A DNA stretch of 38,442 bases. It comes from Streptomyces acidicola. Its GTDB lineage: Bacteria > Actinomycetota > Actinomycetes > Streptomycetales > Streptomycetaceae. Position 1 is the first letter of the stretch, and the number at the start of each line of letters is the position of its first letter. Positions 7,245-14,507 of this stretch are shown here, piece after piece. The notes under the pieces are model-generated. The model saw only the letters and a program-made list of their open reading frames with translations. It searched no databases and was not told where the DNA came from. The translations under genes were made by a program, and so were the position numbers. The stretch is taken from contig NZ_VMNX01000077.1 in assembly GCF_009377235.1 (NCBI RefSeq), forward strand, positions 1 through 38,442. The letters run 5' to 3'.

Positions 7245-7576
7245 CCGGATGTCCCCGTACCAGGTGGGGACATCCGGGAGGCTCCTGTTGAGCCTGGGCC
7301 CCCGCGCGGAGTTACCGCTCCGGTGCGGGGGCCCACCTTTTGTGGTGGGCCAGGAGGTAACCGGATGTCCCCACAAGGCCTGGGGACGTCCGACATGTTC
7401 CCGGTGAGCCCGGGCCTCCGCCTGGATTTGTTGGATCCGGGGCGGCGGCCCTCTTCTCTGGTGGCTCAGCAGCTAGCCGGTTGTCCCCCTACTCGGTGGG
7501 GACATTCGACAAGCTCCTGTTGAGCTCGAGCCTCCGCCTGGGTACTGCATCACCCGCCCAATGCGGCGCCCTCCTC
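7229..7576 (+). repeat. Tandem array of three structured 116-bp repeats
   Basis: Units at 7229-7344, 7345-7460 and 7461-7576 have an exact period of 116 bp. Each contains three hairpins at the same offsets. Hairpin B is CCGGATGTCCCC with GGGGACATCCGG and a 9-nt loop whose sequence differs in every unit (arms 7245-7256/7266-7277, 7361-7372/7382-7393, 7477-7488/7498-7509). Hairpin C has loop CTGTT in units 1 and 3 (arms 7279-7284/7290-7295 and 7512-7516/7522-7526); a G-C pair in unit 1 is A-T in unit 3, a compensatory change. Hairpin D is a long GC stem (7296-7305/7325-7334 and 7412-7422/7441-7451), decayed in unit 3. In one frame each unit opens with the wording of the micro-ORF's end (LLWW..., then stop). 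I know no family for it. The stems suggest a structured RNA or a DNA hairpin element. Confidence 0.75.
7296..7341 (+). terminator. Terminator-like hairpin D of repeat unit 1
   Basis: Outer 10-bp perfect stem (7296-7305 with 7325-7334) and inner stem CGGAG/CTCCG (7307-7311 with 7318-7322), followed by ACCTTTT to 7341. It would be expected to end transcription of the micro-ORF. Confidence 0.6.
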
Positions 7577-7630
7577 GCGACCCAGTACAGCACACAGCCC
7601 ACCTCCACGGCACTACACACCAGCCACTCA

Positions 7631-8641
7631 TCACGCGAGCGAGCGACAAGCCGTACTGGCTCTCTCCGTAAGCCTGGGCGGCAGCAGCGTCGCCTCCGGC
7701 ACCCCCGCGCCGCCCAGCTTCCTCATCAGCAGCTCCACCGCCCCCGCGCCCACCTCCGCCGACGGCACGTCCACGGAGGTGACCGGGAGGCGGGTGCGGG
7801 CGGCCAGTTCGGCGGGAGCGATGGCCGTCACCGACAGATCGCCGGGCACCCGCAGTCCGAGGCTCTCGAACGCGTCGATCAGGGGTTCCAGGAGGGGCTC
7901 GTTGTGGACGACGACTCCGGTCAGGGCCGGTCGTTCCCGCAGGAGTTGCTCGGCGACCAGGCGGGCCGCCGCGGGTGTCGCCTCGCACGGGTGGACCGAG
8001 GACGACAGTCCGTGCCGGGTGGCGGCGGCCGTGAAGCCCTGGACCACGCGCTGCGCGAACCCGGTCTCGCGCACATACACCTCGGGCGGCGACCCGACCA
8101 GGGCCACCACCCGGTGCCCGAGCCGCACCAGATGCTCCACGCACACCTCGCCCGCCGCCTTGAAGTCGAGGTCGATGCAGGTCAGCCCGTCGGGCTCGGC
8201 GGGGAAACCGATCAGTACCGAGGGTCTGTCCAGGGCGCGCAGCAGGGGCAGCCGGGGGTCGTGGAGCTGGACGTCCATCACGATCAGCGCGTCCACCAGG
8301 GCCGTCTCCGCGACCCGCCGCAGCCCGTCCCCGCCCTCCTCCTGCGTCAGCAGCAGCACATCGTGGTCGTGCCCGCGGGCGCTGGTCACCACCGACACCG
8401 CGAACTGCATCACCACCGGCACATGGATACCGGCCCGCAGCGGCACCACCAGCGCCAGCACGTTCGATCTGCTGCTGGCCAGGGAGCGCGCGCCCGCGTG
8501 CGGACGGTAGCCCAGCACACGGATGGCCTCCTGGACGCGCAGCCGGGTCTCCTCGGAGATCGGGCGCTTGCCGCTGAGCGCGTAACTGACGGTGCTGGGG
8601 GAGACCCCGGCGTGCCGTGCCACGTCAGTGATCTTCACCAT
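7631..8641 (-). CDS. LacI family transcriptional repressor
   Basis: DNA-binding repressor of the sugar operon it belongs to. An N-terminal helix-turn-helix (MVKITDVARHAGVSPSTVSYALSGK, read as residues 2-25) with hinge is followed by a periplasmic-binding-protein-like sensor domain (about 60-336). Length 336 is typical. GTG (8644) and ATG (8641) are adjacent; AAGGGG upstream suits either, and ATG gives the family N-terminus. It is the last gene of the minus-strand operon, 16 bp after the alpha-xylosidase stop (13 bp if the GTG is used). The two palindromes at 14238-14276 upstream of the first operon gene are its probable targets, implying autoregulation with a sugar or disaccharide inducer. 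The inducer is inferred from the GH31 neighbour, not visible in the protein. Confidence 0.92.
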   Translation of the reverse strand: MVKITDVARHAGVSPSTVSYALSGKRPISEETRLRVQEAIRVLGYRPHAGARSLASSRSNVLALVVPLRAGIHVPVVMQFAVSVVTSARGHDHDVLLLTQEEGGDGLRRVAETALVDALIVMDVQLHDPRLPLLRALDRPSVLIGFPAEPDGLTCIDLDFKAAGEVCVEHLVRLGHRVVALVGSPPEVYVRETGFAQRVVQGFTAAATRHGLSSSVHPCEATPAAARLVAEQLLRERPALTGVVVHNEPLLEPLIDAFESLGLRVPGDLSVTAIAPAELAARTRLPVTSVDVPSAEVGAGAVELLMRKLGGAGVPEATLLPPRLTERASTACRSLA

Positions 8642-8657
8642 CACTCGGAACCCCTTG

Positions 8658-10952
8658 TCACTCGGACTCCCCTCTCAGCTCCAGGGTCAGGAATCCGCTC
8701 CCTGTCCCGGCTCGTACCTCGCGCCCGCCCGCCGCGAGTCCCCAGGGCGCCGTCGGAGCGCTGCACGAGGCCCGCAGGGTGTCACCCTCGCGGACCACGG
8801 TGTACGTCACGTCCCCGACCGGCACGGTCACCTGGTCCCCGCGCTCCAGTCCGTACGCGCGCAGGGTGACCCCGTCGGCGTACGTATAGTCGGGCCGGTC
8901 GTCCACCGCGCCCACCGGGATCACCGCCCCCGGCCGGACGAGGAGCGGCACGCTGGTGAAGCCGTGGCGCTCGCGCACCCAGCGCGGTCCGGTCACCGTG
9001 CGGCCGCTCAGGAAGTGCGTCCAGGTGCCCTCGGGCACGTAGTAGGAGACGTCCCCCTCGTCGCTGAACACCGGCGCGACCAGCAGATCCGGGCCGAGCA
9101 TGTACTGCCGTTCCAGGTGCGCGCACCCGGGATCGTCGGGGAACTCCAGCACCATCGCCCGCATCATCGGCACGCCCTCGCTGTGCGCGGTGCGCGCGGC
9201 CTCGTACAGGTACGGCATGAGGCGCAGCTTCAGCCGGGTGAACTCCCGCAGCACGTCCACGGACTCCTCGTCGAACAGCCACGGCACGCGGTACGACGAC
9301 GAGCCGTGCAGCCGGCTGTGCGAGGACAGCAGCCCGAAGGCCAGCCACCGTTTGAACAGGGCCGGGGTCGGGGTGCCCTCGAAGCCGCCGATGTCGTGGC
9401 TCCAGAAGCCGAAGCCCGACAGCCCCAGCGACAGCCCGCCCCGCAGCGACTCGGCCATCGCCTCGTACGTCGACTCGCAGTCCCCGCCCCAGTGCACGGG
9501 GAACCGCTGGCTGCCCGCCGTCGCCGAGCGGGCGAAGACGACGGCCTCCTCCTCGCCGCGGTGTTTGCGCAGCACGTCGAAGACGGTGCGGTTGTAGAGG
9601 TACGCGTAGTAGTTGTGCATCCGCTCCGGGTCGGAGCCGTCCGCGTACGCCACGTCGACGGGCACCCGTTCGCCGAAGTCCGTCTTGAAGCAGTCGACGC
9701 CCTGCGCGAGCAGTGCCTCCAGCTTCGAGGCGTACCAGTCGCGGGCCGCCGGGCTGGTGAAGTCGACGAGCGCCATGCCCGGCTGCCACAGGTCCCACTG
9801 CCAGACACTCCCGTCCGGCCTCCGCAGCAGATGCCCCAGGGCCCTTCCCTCCGCGAACAGCGGGGAGCGCTGGGCGATGTACGGGTTGATCCACACACAG
9901 ACCCGGGGCCCCCTCGCCTTGAGCCGGGCCAGCATGCCCTCCGGGTCCGGGAACACCCGTGGGTCCCACCGGAAGTCGCACCAGTTGAACTCGCGCATCC
10001 AGAAGCAGTCGAAGTGGAAGACGGAGAGGGGGAGTTCGCGCTGCCGCATGCCCTCGATGAAGGAGGTCACCGTCTCCTCGTCGTACGAGGTCGTGAACGA
10101 CGTCGACAGCCACAGCCCGAACGACCAGGCGGGCGGGAGCGCCGGGCGGCCGGTGAGCGCGGTGTACTTGCGGAGGATCTCCTTCGGTGTCGGGCCGTAG
10201 ATGACGTAGTACGTCAACTGCTGGCTCTCCACGCTGAACTGGACCCGCGACACCGCCTCCGAACCGACCTCGAAGGAGACCTTGCCGGGGTGGTCGACGA
10301 AGACGCCGTAGCCCGCGTCGGTCAGGTAGAAGGGCACGTTCTTGTACGCCTGCTCGGTCGCCGTGCCGCCGTCGGCGTTCCAGATGTCGACGACCTGGCC
10401 GTTCTTGACGAGCGGGCCGAAGCGTTCGCCGAGCCCGTACACCGACGTCCCGACTCCCAGACCCAGTTGCTCGCGCAGATAGTGGGCGCCCGTCGCGTCG
10501 CGCATGATGCCCATGGCCTTGGTGCCGCTGGTGGTGAGGGTGCGGCCGTGGGCGAGGAAGTCGATCCCCCAGGGGCCGGTGAGGGCGACCCGGACGGAGA
10601 GGGCGCCCGAGGTGAGGGTCGCGTGGTCGTCGTCGTACGACGTCTGCGCGGCGCTGTGCCGTTCCGGGGGACCTCCCTCGGAGCGCCGGACCTCACCGGC
10701 CACCTCGAAGTGGGGGCCGCGCGGCTCCTCCCCCTCGAAGTGGGTGAACGTGACGCCGATGACGTCGGGCATCGGCGCCTGCGCGCTGATCGTCACGACC
10801 GGTCCCTTCAGCAGGTCGCCGCGGTGGCGGACGGGATGGGTCGGCGCGTGGAGCTCCAGTGTCCCCGGCCCCTCCGTGACGTCGAGGACCTCGCGCGGAC
10901 AGTCCGCGGTGACGCCCTCGCGCAGCAGCCAGTAGCCGTCGGTGAACTTCAC
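8658..10952 (-). CDS. GH31 alpha-xylosidase (YicI-like)
   Basis: Retaining glycosidase that removes alpha-xylosyl (or alpha-glucosyl) residues, expected in the cytoplasm because no signal peptide is present. The start VKFTDGYWLL parallels YicI-type N-termini; GTG at 10952 is chosen over 10961 because GAAGGGG is then about 9 nt upstream. The 764 residues comprise an N-terminal beta-sandwich (1-240), a (beta/alpha)8 barrel (about 245-590) and C-terminal beta domains. The nucleophile is Asp425 in KTDFGE and the acid/base Asp491 in WGGDCEST; the 66-residue spacing equals that of E. coli YicI (416/482). Together with the transporter it suggests use of xyloglucan-derived oligosaccharides such as isoprimeverose. 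It begins 16 bp after the permease stop. Confidence 0.92.
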   Translation of the reverse strand: MKFTDGYWLLREGVTADCPREVLDVTEGPGTLELHAPTHPVRHRGDLLKGPVVTISAQAPMPDVIGVTFTHFEGEEPRGPHFEVAGEVRRSEGGPPERHSAAQTSYDDDHATLTSGALSVRVALTGPWGIDFLAHGRTLTTSGTKAMGIMRDATGAHYLREQLGLGVGTSVYGLGERFGPLVKNGQVVDIWNADGGTATEQAYKNVPFYLTDAGYGVFVDHPGKVSFEVGSEAVSRVQFSVESQQLTYYVIYGPTPKEILRKYTALTGRPALPPAWSFGLWLSTSFTTSYDEETVTSFIEGMRQRELPLSVFHFDCFWMREFNWCDFRWDPRVFPDPEGMLARLKARGPRVCVWINPYIAQRSPLFAEGRALGHLLRRPDGSVWQWDLWQPGMALVDFTSPAARDWYASKLEALLAQGVDCFKTDFGERVPVDVAYADGSDPERMHNYYAYLYNRTVFDVLRKHRGEEEAVVFARSATAGSQRFPVHWGGDCESTYEAMAESLRGGLSLGLSGFGFWSHDIGGFEGTPTPALFKRWLAFGLLSSHSRLHGSSSYRVPWLFDEESVDVLREFTRLKLRLMPYLYEAARTAHSEGVPMMRAMVLEFPDDPGCAHLERQYMLGPDLLVAPVFSDEGDVSYYVPEGTWTHFLSGRTVTGPRWVRERHGFTSVPLLVRPGAVIPVGAVDDRPDYTYADGVTLRAYGLERGDQVTVPVGDVTYTVVREGDTLRASCSAPTAPWGLAAGGREVRAGTGSGFLTLELRGESE

Positions 10953-10968
10953 ACCCCACACCCCTTCA

Positions 10969-11841
10969 TCACTTGACCGCGCCCACGGCGATACCGCGGG
11001 TGAGAGTGCGCTGGAAGACGAGGAAGAAGACGATCGCGGGCAGCACGCCCAGGAGCGCCGCCGCGTTGGTCATGGTGGCGTCCATCAGTCGCTGGCCCTG
11101 GAGGACGCCGAGGGCCACCGACACCGTCTGGTTGTCGTTGGAGATCAGCATGACGAGGGGGAGCAGGAACTCGTTCCAGGTCCAGATGAAGAAGAACACC
11201 AGCAGCACGCCGAGGGTTGGCCGGCTGACCGGGACGACGATCCGCCACAGCACCTGCCACCGGTTCGCCCCGTCGATGCGGGCCGCCTCGATGATCTCGC
11301 GCGGGAAGCGGCCCAGGACGGCGGAGAGCAGGTAGGTGCCGAAGGCGGCCTGGATGACCGTGAAGACGATGATCACGCTGAGCCGGGTGTCGTACAGGCC
11401 GGCTTCCTTGCTCAGGTAGTAGACCGGGTAGACCAGCGCCTCCTGCGGCAGCACGTTGGCGAGGACGAAGAAGGCCAGTACCCAGGTGCGGCCCCTGATC
11501 CTGCCGATGCCGATCGCGTACGCGTTGAGGACGGAGAGCACGACGGCACCCGCCGCCACCGCGCCGCTGATCAGGAACGAGTTGATGAGTTTCTGCCCGA
11601 AGTCGACGCGTTCCCAGAAGCTCTTCAGGCCGTCGAGGTAGAGGCCGTCGGGGAGGCTGAGCGGTCCGTCGGCCGAGTACTCGGCGGGCGACTTCACGGC
11701 GTTGACCGCGACGATCAGGAACGGCACGACCATGAAGAGCGCGGCGATGACCAGGGCCAGGAGCACCGGATAGCGGCTTACGGCGGTGCGTACGGTGCGT
11801 ACGGTGCGGCCGGTGCGTGCAGTGCGTACGGATGTCGTCAT
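10969..11841 (-). CDS. Carbohydrate ABC transporter permease (MalG type)
   Basis: Inner-membrane subunit of a CUT1-type sugar importer. It has 290 residues with about six transmembrane helices, starting with SRYPVLLALVIAALFMVVPF. The EAA loop that contacts the ATPase is EAARIDGANRWQVLWRIVVP. The N-terminus contains an unusual run of VRTARTGRTVRTVRTAV encoded by short GTACGGTGC-type repeats, a local expansion. The ATG at 11841 overlaps the upstream permease stop by 4 nt (ATGA), so translation is coupled. No ATPase gene is present; in Streptomyces many such importers share the MsiK ATPase encoded elsewhere. Confidence 0.93.
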   Translation of the reverse strand: MTTSVRTARTGRTVRTVRTAVSRYPVLLALVIAALFMVVPFLIVAVNAVKSPAEYSADGPLSLPDGLYLDGLKSFWERVDFGQKLINSFLISGAVAAGAVVLSVLNAYAIGIGRIRGRTWVLAFFVLANVLPQEALVYPVYYLSKEAGLYDTRLSVIIVFTVIQAAFGTYLLSAVLGRFPREIIEAARIDGANRWQVLWRIVVPVSRPTLGVLLVFFFIWTWNEFLLPLVMLISNDNQTVSVALGVLQGQRLMDATMTNAAALLGVLPAIVFFLVFQRTLTRGIAVGAVK

Positions 11842-12824
11842 GTGCGGAGCCCTTCCTCCGCGTCCTCGGCCCGCGTCTGGAGCCGGAGCCCGACCAGCGC
11901 CAGCCCCAGGACGAGCACGGTGAGCACAGTGGAGATCGCGGCGCCGTAGCCCACCTGGGTCTTCTCGAAGAACGTGGTGAAGGAGAAGTAGGAGGGGACG
12001 TCGGTCGCGCCGCCCGGACCCCCCTTGGTCAGCACGTACACGGCGCCGAAGACCTTCAACGCGGCGATCGTGCACCACGTCAGGACGACGTGGATCTCCG
12101 GGCGGATCTGCGGGAGCGTGATGTGCCGGAAGCGGCGCCACCAGCCCGCGCCGTCCAGCTCGGCGGCCTCGTACAGCTGCGGATCGACGCGTTGCAGGCC
12201 CGCCATGAAGACGACGAGCGGGAAACCGATCTGCACCCACACCATCACGCCCATGACGCTGTAGAGGGCGAGGTCGGGGTCGCCGAGCCAGTCCTGCTGC
12301 CAGGAGCCGAGGCCGACGGCCTTCAGCAGTTCGTTGAGGGAGCCGTTGTCCGGCGCGAGGATCCAGCTCCACACGATGCCCGCGACCGCGATCGGCAGCA
12401 CCTGCGGAAGGTAGAAGCAGGCACGCAGCACCGCGGCCGTCCGGCTGCCGAAGTGCTTGCCGACGAAGTCGAACAGCGCCGCGGCCAGCACGAGCCCGAT
12501 CGCGGTCGGTACCACCGCCATGGCGACCACCATGAACAGGCTGTGCCGGAACGACGCCCAGAAGGCGGAGTCGTCCATCAGCTCCCGGTAGTTGGCGAGC
12601 CCGGACCAGTCGGGCGAACCCACGCCCTGCCAGTCGGTGAAGCTCACCCCGGTGTTCATCAGGAACGGCACGACCACGACGGCCAGGAAGGCGAGGACGC
12701 CCGGCAGCAGGAACAGGGCGTACGAGTCACGGATACGGATACGAGTGCGGATACGGGGGCGGCGCGGGCCGCCGTGCCGATGCCTGCCGGCGGCCCGCGC
12801 ACCCTGTTCGACGGTCACCGTCAT
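11838..12824 (-). CDS. Carbohydrate ABC transporter permease (MalF type)
   Basis: Partner permease of the same CUT1 importer, 328 residues. A basic N-terminal tail (RRPRIRTRIRIRDS) leads into about six membrane helices. The EAA loop is EAAELDGAGWWRRFRHITLP. The GGPGGATDVPSYFSF segment near the C-terminal helices is typical of MalF-like sugar permeases. The ATG at 12824 overlaps the binding-protein stop by 4 nt (ATGA). The open frame continues far upstream on this strand, but that part is the shadow of the binding-protein gene. Confidence 0.93.
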   Translation of the reverse strand: MTVTVEQGARAAGRHRHGGPRRPRIRTRIRIRDSYALFLLPGVLAFLAVVVVPFLMNTGVSFTDWQGVGSPDWSGLANYRELMDDSAFWASFRHSLFMVVAMAVVPTAIGLVLAAALFDFVGKHFGSRTAAVLRACFYLPQVLPIAVAGIVWSWILAPDNGSLNELLKAVGLGSWQQDWLGDPDLALYSVMGVMVWVQIGFPLVVFMAGLQRVDPQLYEAAELDGAGWWRRFRHITLPQIRPEIHVVLTWCTIAALKVFGAVYVLTKGGPGGATDVPSYFSFTTFFEKTQVGYGAAISTVLTVLVLGLALVGLRLQTRAEDAEEGLRT

Positions 12825-14116
12825 CGCTTCGGCGCACCCTTGTCGTACGCGTCCTGCAAGGCGTCCAGATACGCGTCCGGCTCGGCGTCGCCCGTGATCA
12901 GCTTCTGGGTCTCGGAGACGAGGACGTTGTAGAAGTCGGGGACGGGCCAGTCGGGGTAGAAGGCCAGTCCGTCCTTCTCGGACAGGGAGTTGAAGTCGGC
13001 GATCAGCTGCTTGGCCTGGGGGTCGGTGATGGCGGCAGGGTCGGCGGCCACCGGGACACCGCCCTTGTTGCCCAGCAGGTTCTGGATCTTCTCCGACATG
13101 GTGATGTCGATGAAGTCGTACGCGAGGTCCTTGTTCTTCGCCGCCTTGGGGACCACCCAGAGGTTGCCGCCGGAGCCGAGGGTGAGGTTCGTGTCCGGCC
13201 AGAGGAAGGTGCCCCAGTCGAACTTCGCCTCCGCCTTGAAGCGGCCGTACCACCAGCTGCCGGAGAACAGGATCGGCGACTTGCCGGAGATGAAGGAGAC
13301 CGCCGCGTCCTCGACCTTCGCGCCGATGGTGCTCTTCGCGAGGTAGCCCTTGTCCACCCAGTCGGCGAAGGTCTCCGCGCCGTAGGTCCAGGCGGCGTCG
13401 TGGAAGTCGGTCCTGCCCTTGTAGAGCTCGTAGGTGTCGACCCAGGCGCGGTCGGCCTTGCTGAGGGCCAGCTGGTAGAGGTACTGCTGGGCGATGTACT
13501 CGGCACCCGCGTTGGCCAGCGGGGTGACGCCCTCGTCGACGAACTTGTCCATGGCGGCAATGAGTTCGCCGAACGTGGTGGGCTCTTCGATGCCGTACTT
13601 CTTGAACAGGTCCTTGTTGTAGTAGACCAGCGTGTACTCGGCGTAGTTGGGCACTCCGTACCACTTGCCGGAGCCCATGACCCCGCCCGCGTCGTACTGG
13701 CTGGTGGTGCGGACGCCCGCGCTGAGCTTCTTGTCCCAGCCGCGCTCCGTGACCTCCGCGGTGAGGTCGGTGAGGAGGCCCTGCTGGGACAGCTTTCCCG
13801 CCGTCGCGTTGCCCTTGTTGTACTCCATGAGATCGGGTGCGTCGGAGGAGTTGAGGACCATCGGGGCGGTCTTCTGGATCTGTTCGAAGCCCTTCTCCTC
13901 GAACTTCACCTTCACGCCCGGGTGCGTCTTCTCGAACTCCTCGATGGCCGCCTCCCAGGCGACGCCCATCGCGCTCTCGGGGCCTTCGTAGTGCCACAGC
14001 CGGAGTGTCTTGCCGTCTCCGGAGCCGCCGTCGGAGCCACCGCAGGAGGCCAGCAGCAGGACTCCGCTCATCGCCGCCGCGGCCAACGCCGCCGTACGCC
14101 TTCGTGCCGTCAACAT
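12821..14116 (-). CDS. Sugar-binding lipoprotein of the ABC importer
   Basis: Extracytoplasmic solute-binding protein of family 1 that captures the sugar and presents it to the two permeases. It has 431 residues: a basic start (MLTARRRTAAL), a hydrophobic h-region, and a lipobox LLASC with the lipid-modified Cys at about residue 25, followed by a Gly/Ser-rich linker. Motifs such as LRLWHYEGPESAMG, GVKVKFEEKGF and SGSWWYGRF match the family. The start at 14116 is chosen because CTGGAGG lies 6 nt upstream; an earlier in-frame ATG at 14158 lacks an RBS and spoils the signal peptide. It is the first operon gene, the position usual for the most abundant component. Confidence 0.94.
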   Translation of the reverse strand: MLTARRRTAALAAAAMSGVLLLASCGGSDGGSGDGKTLRLWHYEGPESAMGVAWEAAIEEFEKTHPGVKVKFEEKGFEQIQKTAPMVLNSSDAPDLMEYNKGNATAGKLSQQGLLTDLTAEVTERGWDKKLSAGVRTTSQYDAGGVMGSGKWYGVPNYAEYTLVYYNKDLFKKYGIEEPTTFGELIAAMDKFVDEGVTPLANAGAEYIAQQYLYQLALSKADRAWVDTYELYKGRTDFHDAAWTYGAETFADWVDKGYLAKSTIGAKVEDAAVSFISGKSPILFSGSWWYGRFKAEAKFDWGTFLWPDTNLTLGSGGNLWVVPKAAKNKDLAYDFIDITMSEKIQNLLGNKGGVPVAADPAAITDPQAKQLIADFNSLSEKDGLAFYPDWPVPDFYNVLVSETQKLITGDAEPDAYLDALQDAYDKGAPKR

Positions 14117-14177
14117 CCTGTGCCTCCAGGGGAGTCGGATGGGTATCGGGGGCGTCACGCAGCGAGTGCCGAGTCGT

Positions 14178-14233
14178 CGAGTGTCGGGTGTCGAGTGTCG
14201 GGTGTCAGGTGTCGGGAGTCAGTGTCGGTCGGC
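14178..14233. repeat. 14-bp tandem repeat in the sugar-operon leader
   Basis: Copies at 14178-14191 and 14192-14205 are identical (CGAGTGTCGGGTGT), followed by degenerate copies at 14206-14219 and from 14220. The array lies between the LacI-type operators and the binding-protein start. Function unknown; a spacer expansion or secondary regulator site are both possible. Confidence 0.75.
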
Positions 14234-14237
14234 GTAG

Positions 14238-14276
14238 TCGAATCGTTTCGATGCGTGACGTCGAAGCGCTTCGACG
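14238..14276 (-). promoter_or_regulatory. Paired LacI-type operators controlling the sugar operon
   Basis: Site 1 is the perfect 18-bp palindrome CGTCGAAGCGCTTCGACG at 14259-14276, and site 2 is the near palindrome TCGAATCGTTTCGA at 14238-14251. Both have the central CG and AA/TT flanks of LacI-family operators and their centres are 23 bp apart, about two helical turns. They lie 120-160 bp upstream of the binding-protein gene on its strand, so the LacI regulator at the end of the operon is the likely ligand. The remaining intergenic DNA to the P450 (14277-14507) shows no other clear site. Confidence 0.75.
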
Positions 14277-14507
14277 GGGGAAGGTATGTGGGTGCTGTGG
14301 GCGCGTCAATGGGGCGGGCGGAATTGGGTGGCCTTGGCAGGGGCACAGGGCTGTGACATATGCGGCTCCTTACGGCTCCGTCCCGGGGAGCGATCGGCCG
14401 CTGACGGCCCGCAGTAGAAAGAACCGCGTGTCCGCGGCGGCGCGCCGACGGCTCCCGCACCTATGGTGGTTCGTATTGGTGTTCGGCTGGTAGGAGGGGG
14501 TTTGCCC

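Noticed and set aside
7229..7576. CRISPR array
   Set aside because: Repeats abut directly at 116 bp with no unique spacers between short repeats, and there are no cas genes.
10969..13997. Apparent giant fused permease proteins (467 and 719 codons)
   Set aside because: The extra N-terminal parts are frame-shifted shadows of the preceding gene. Starts at 11841 and 12824 with ATGA overlaps give normal permeases.
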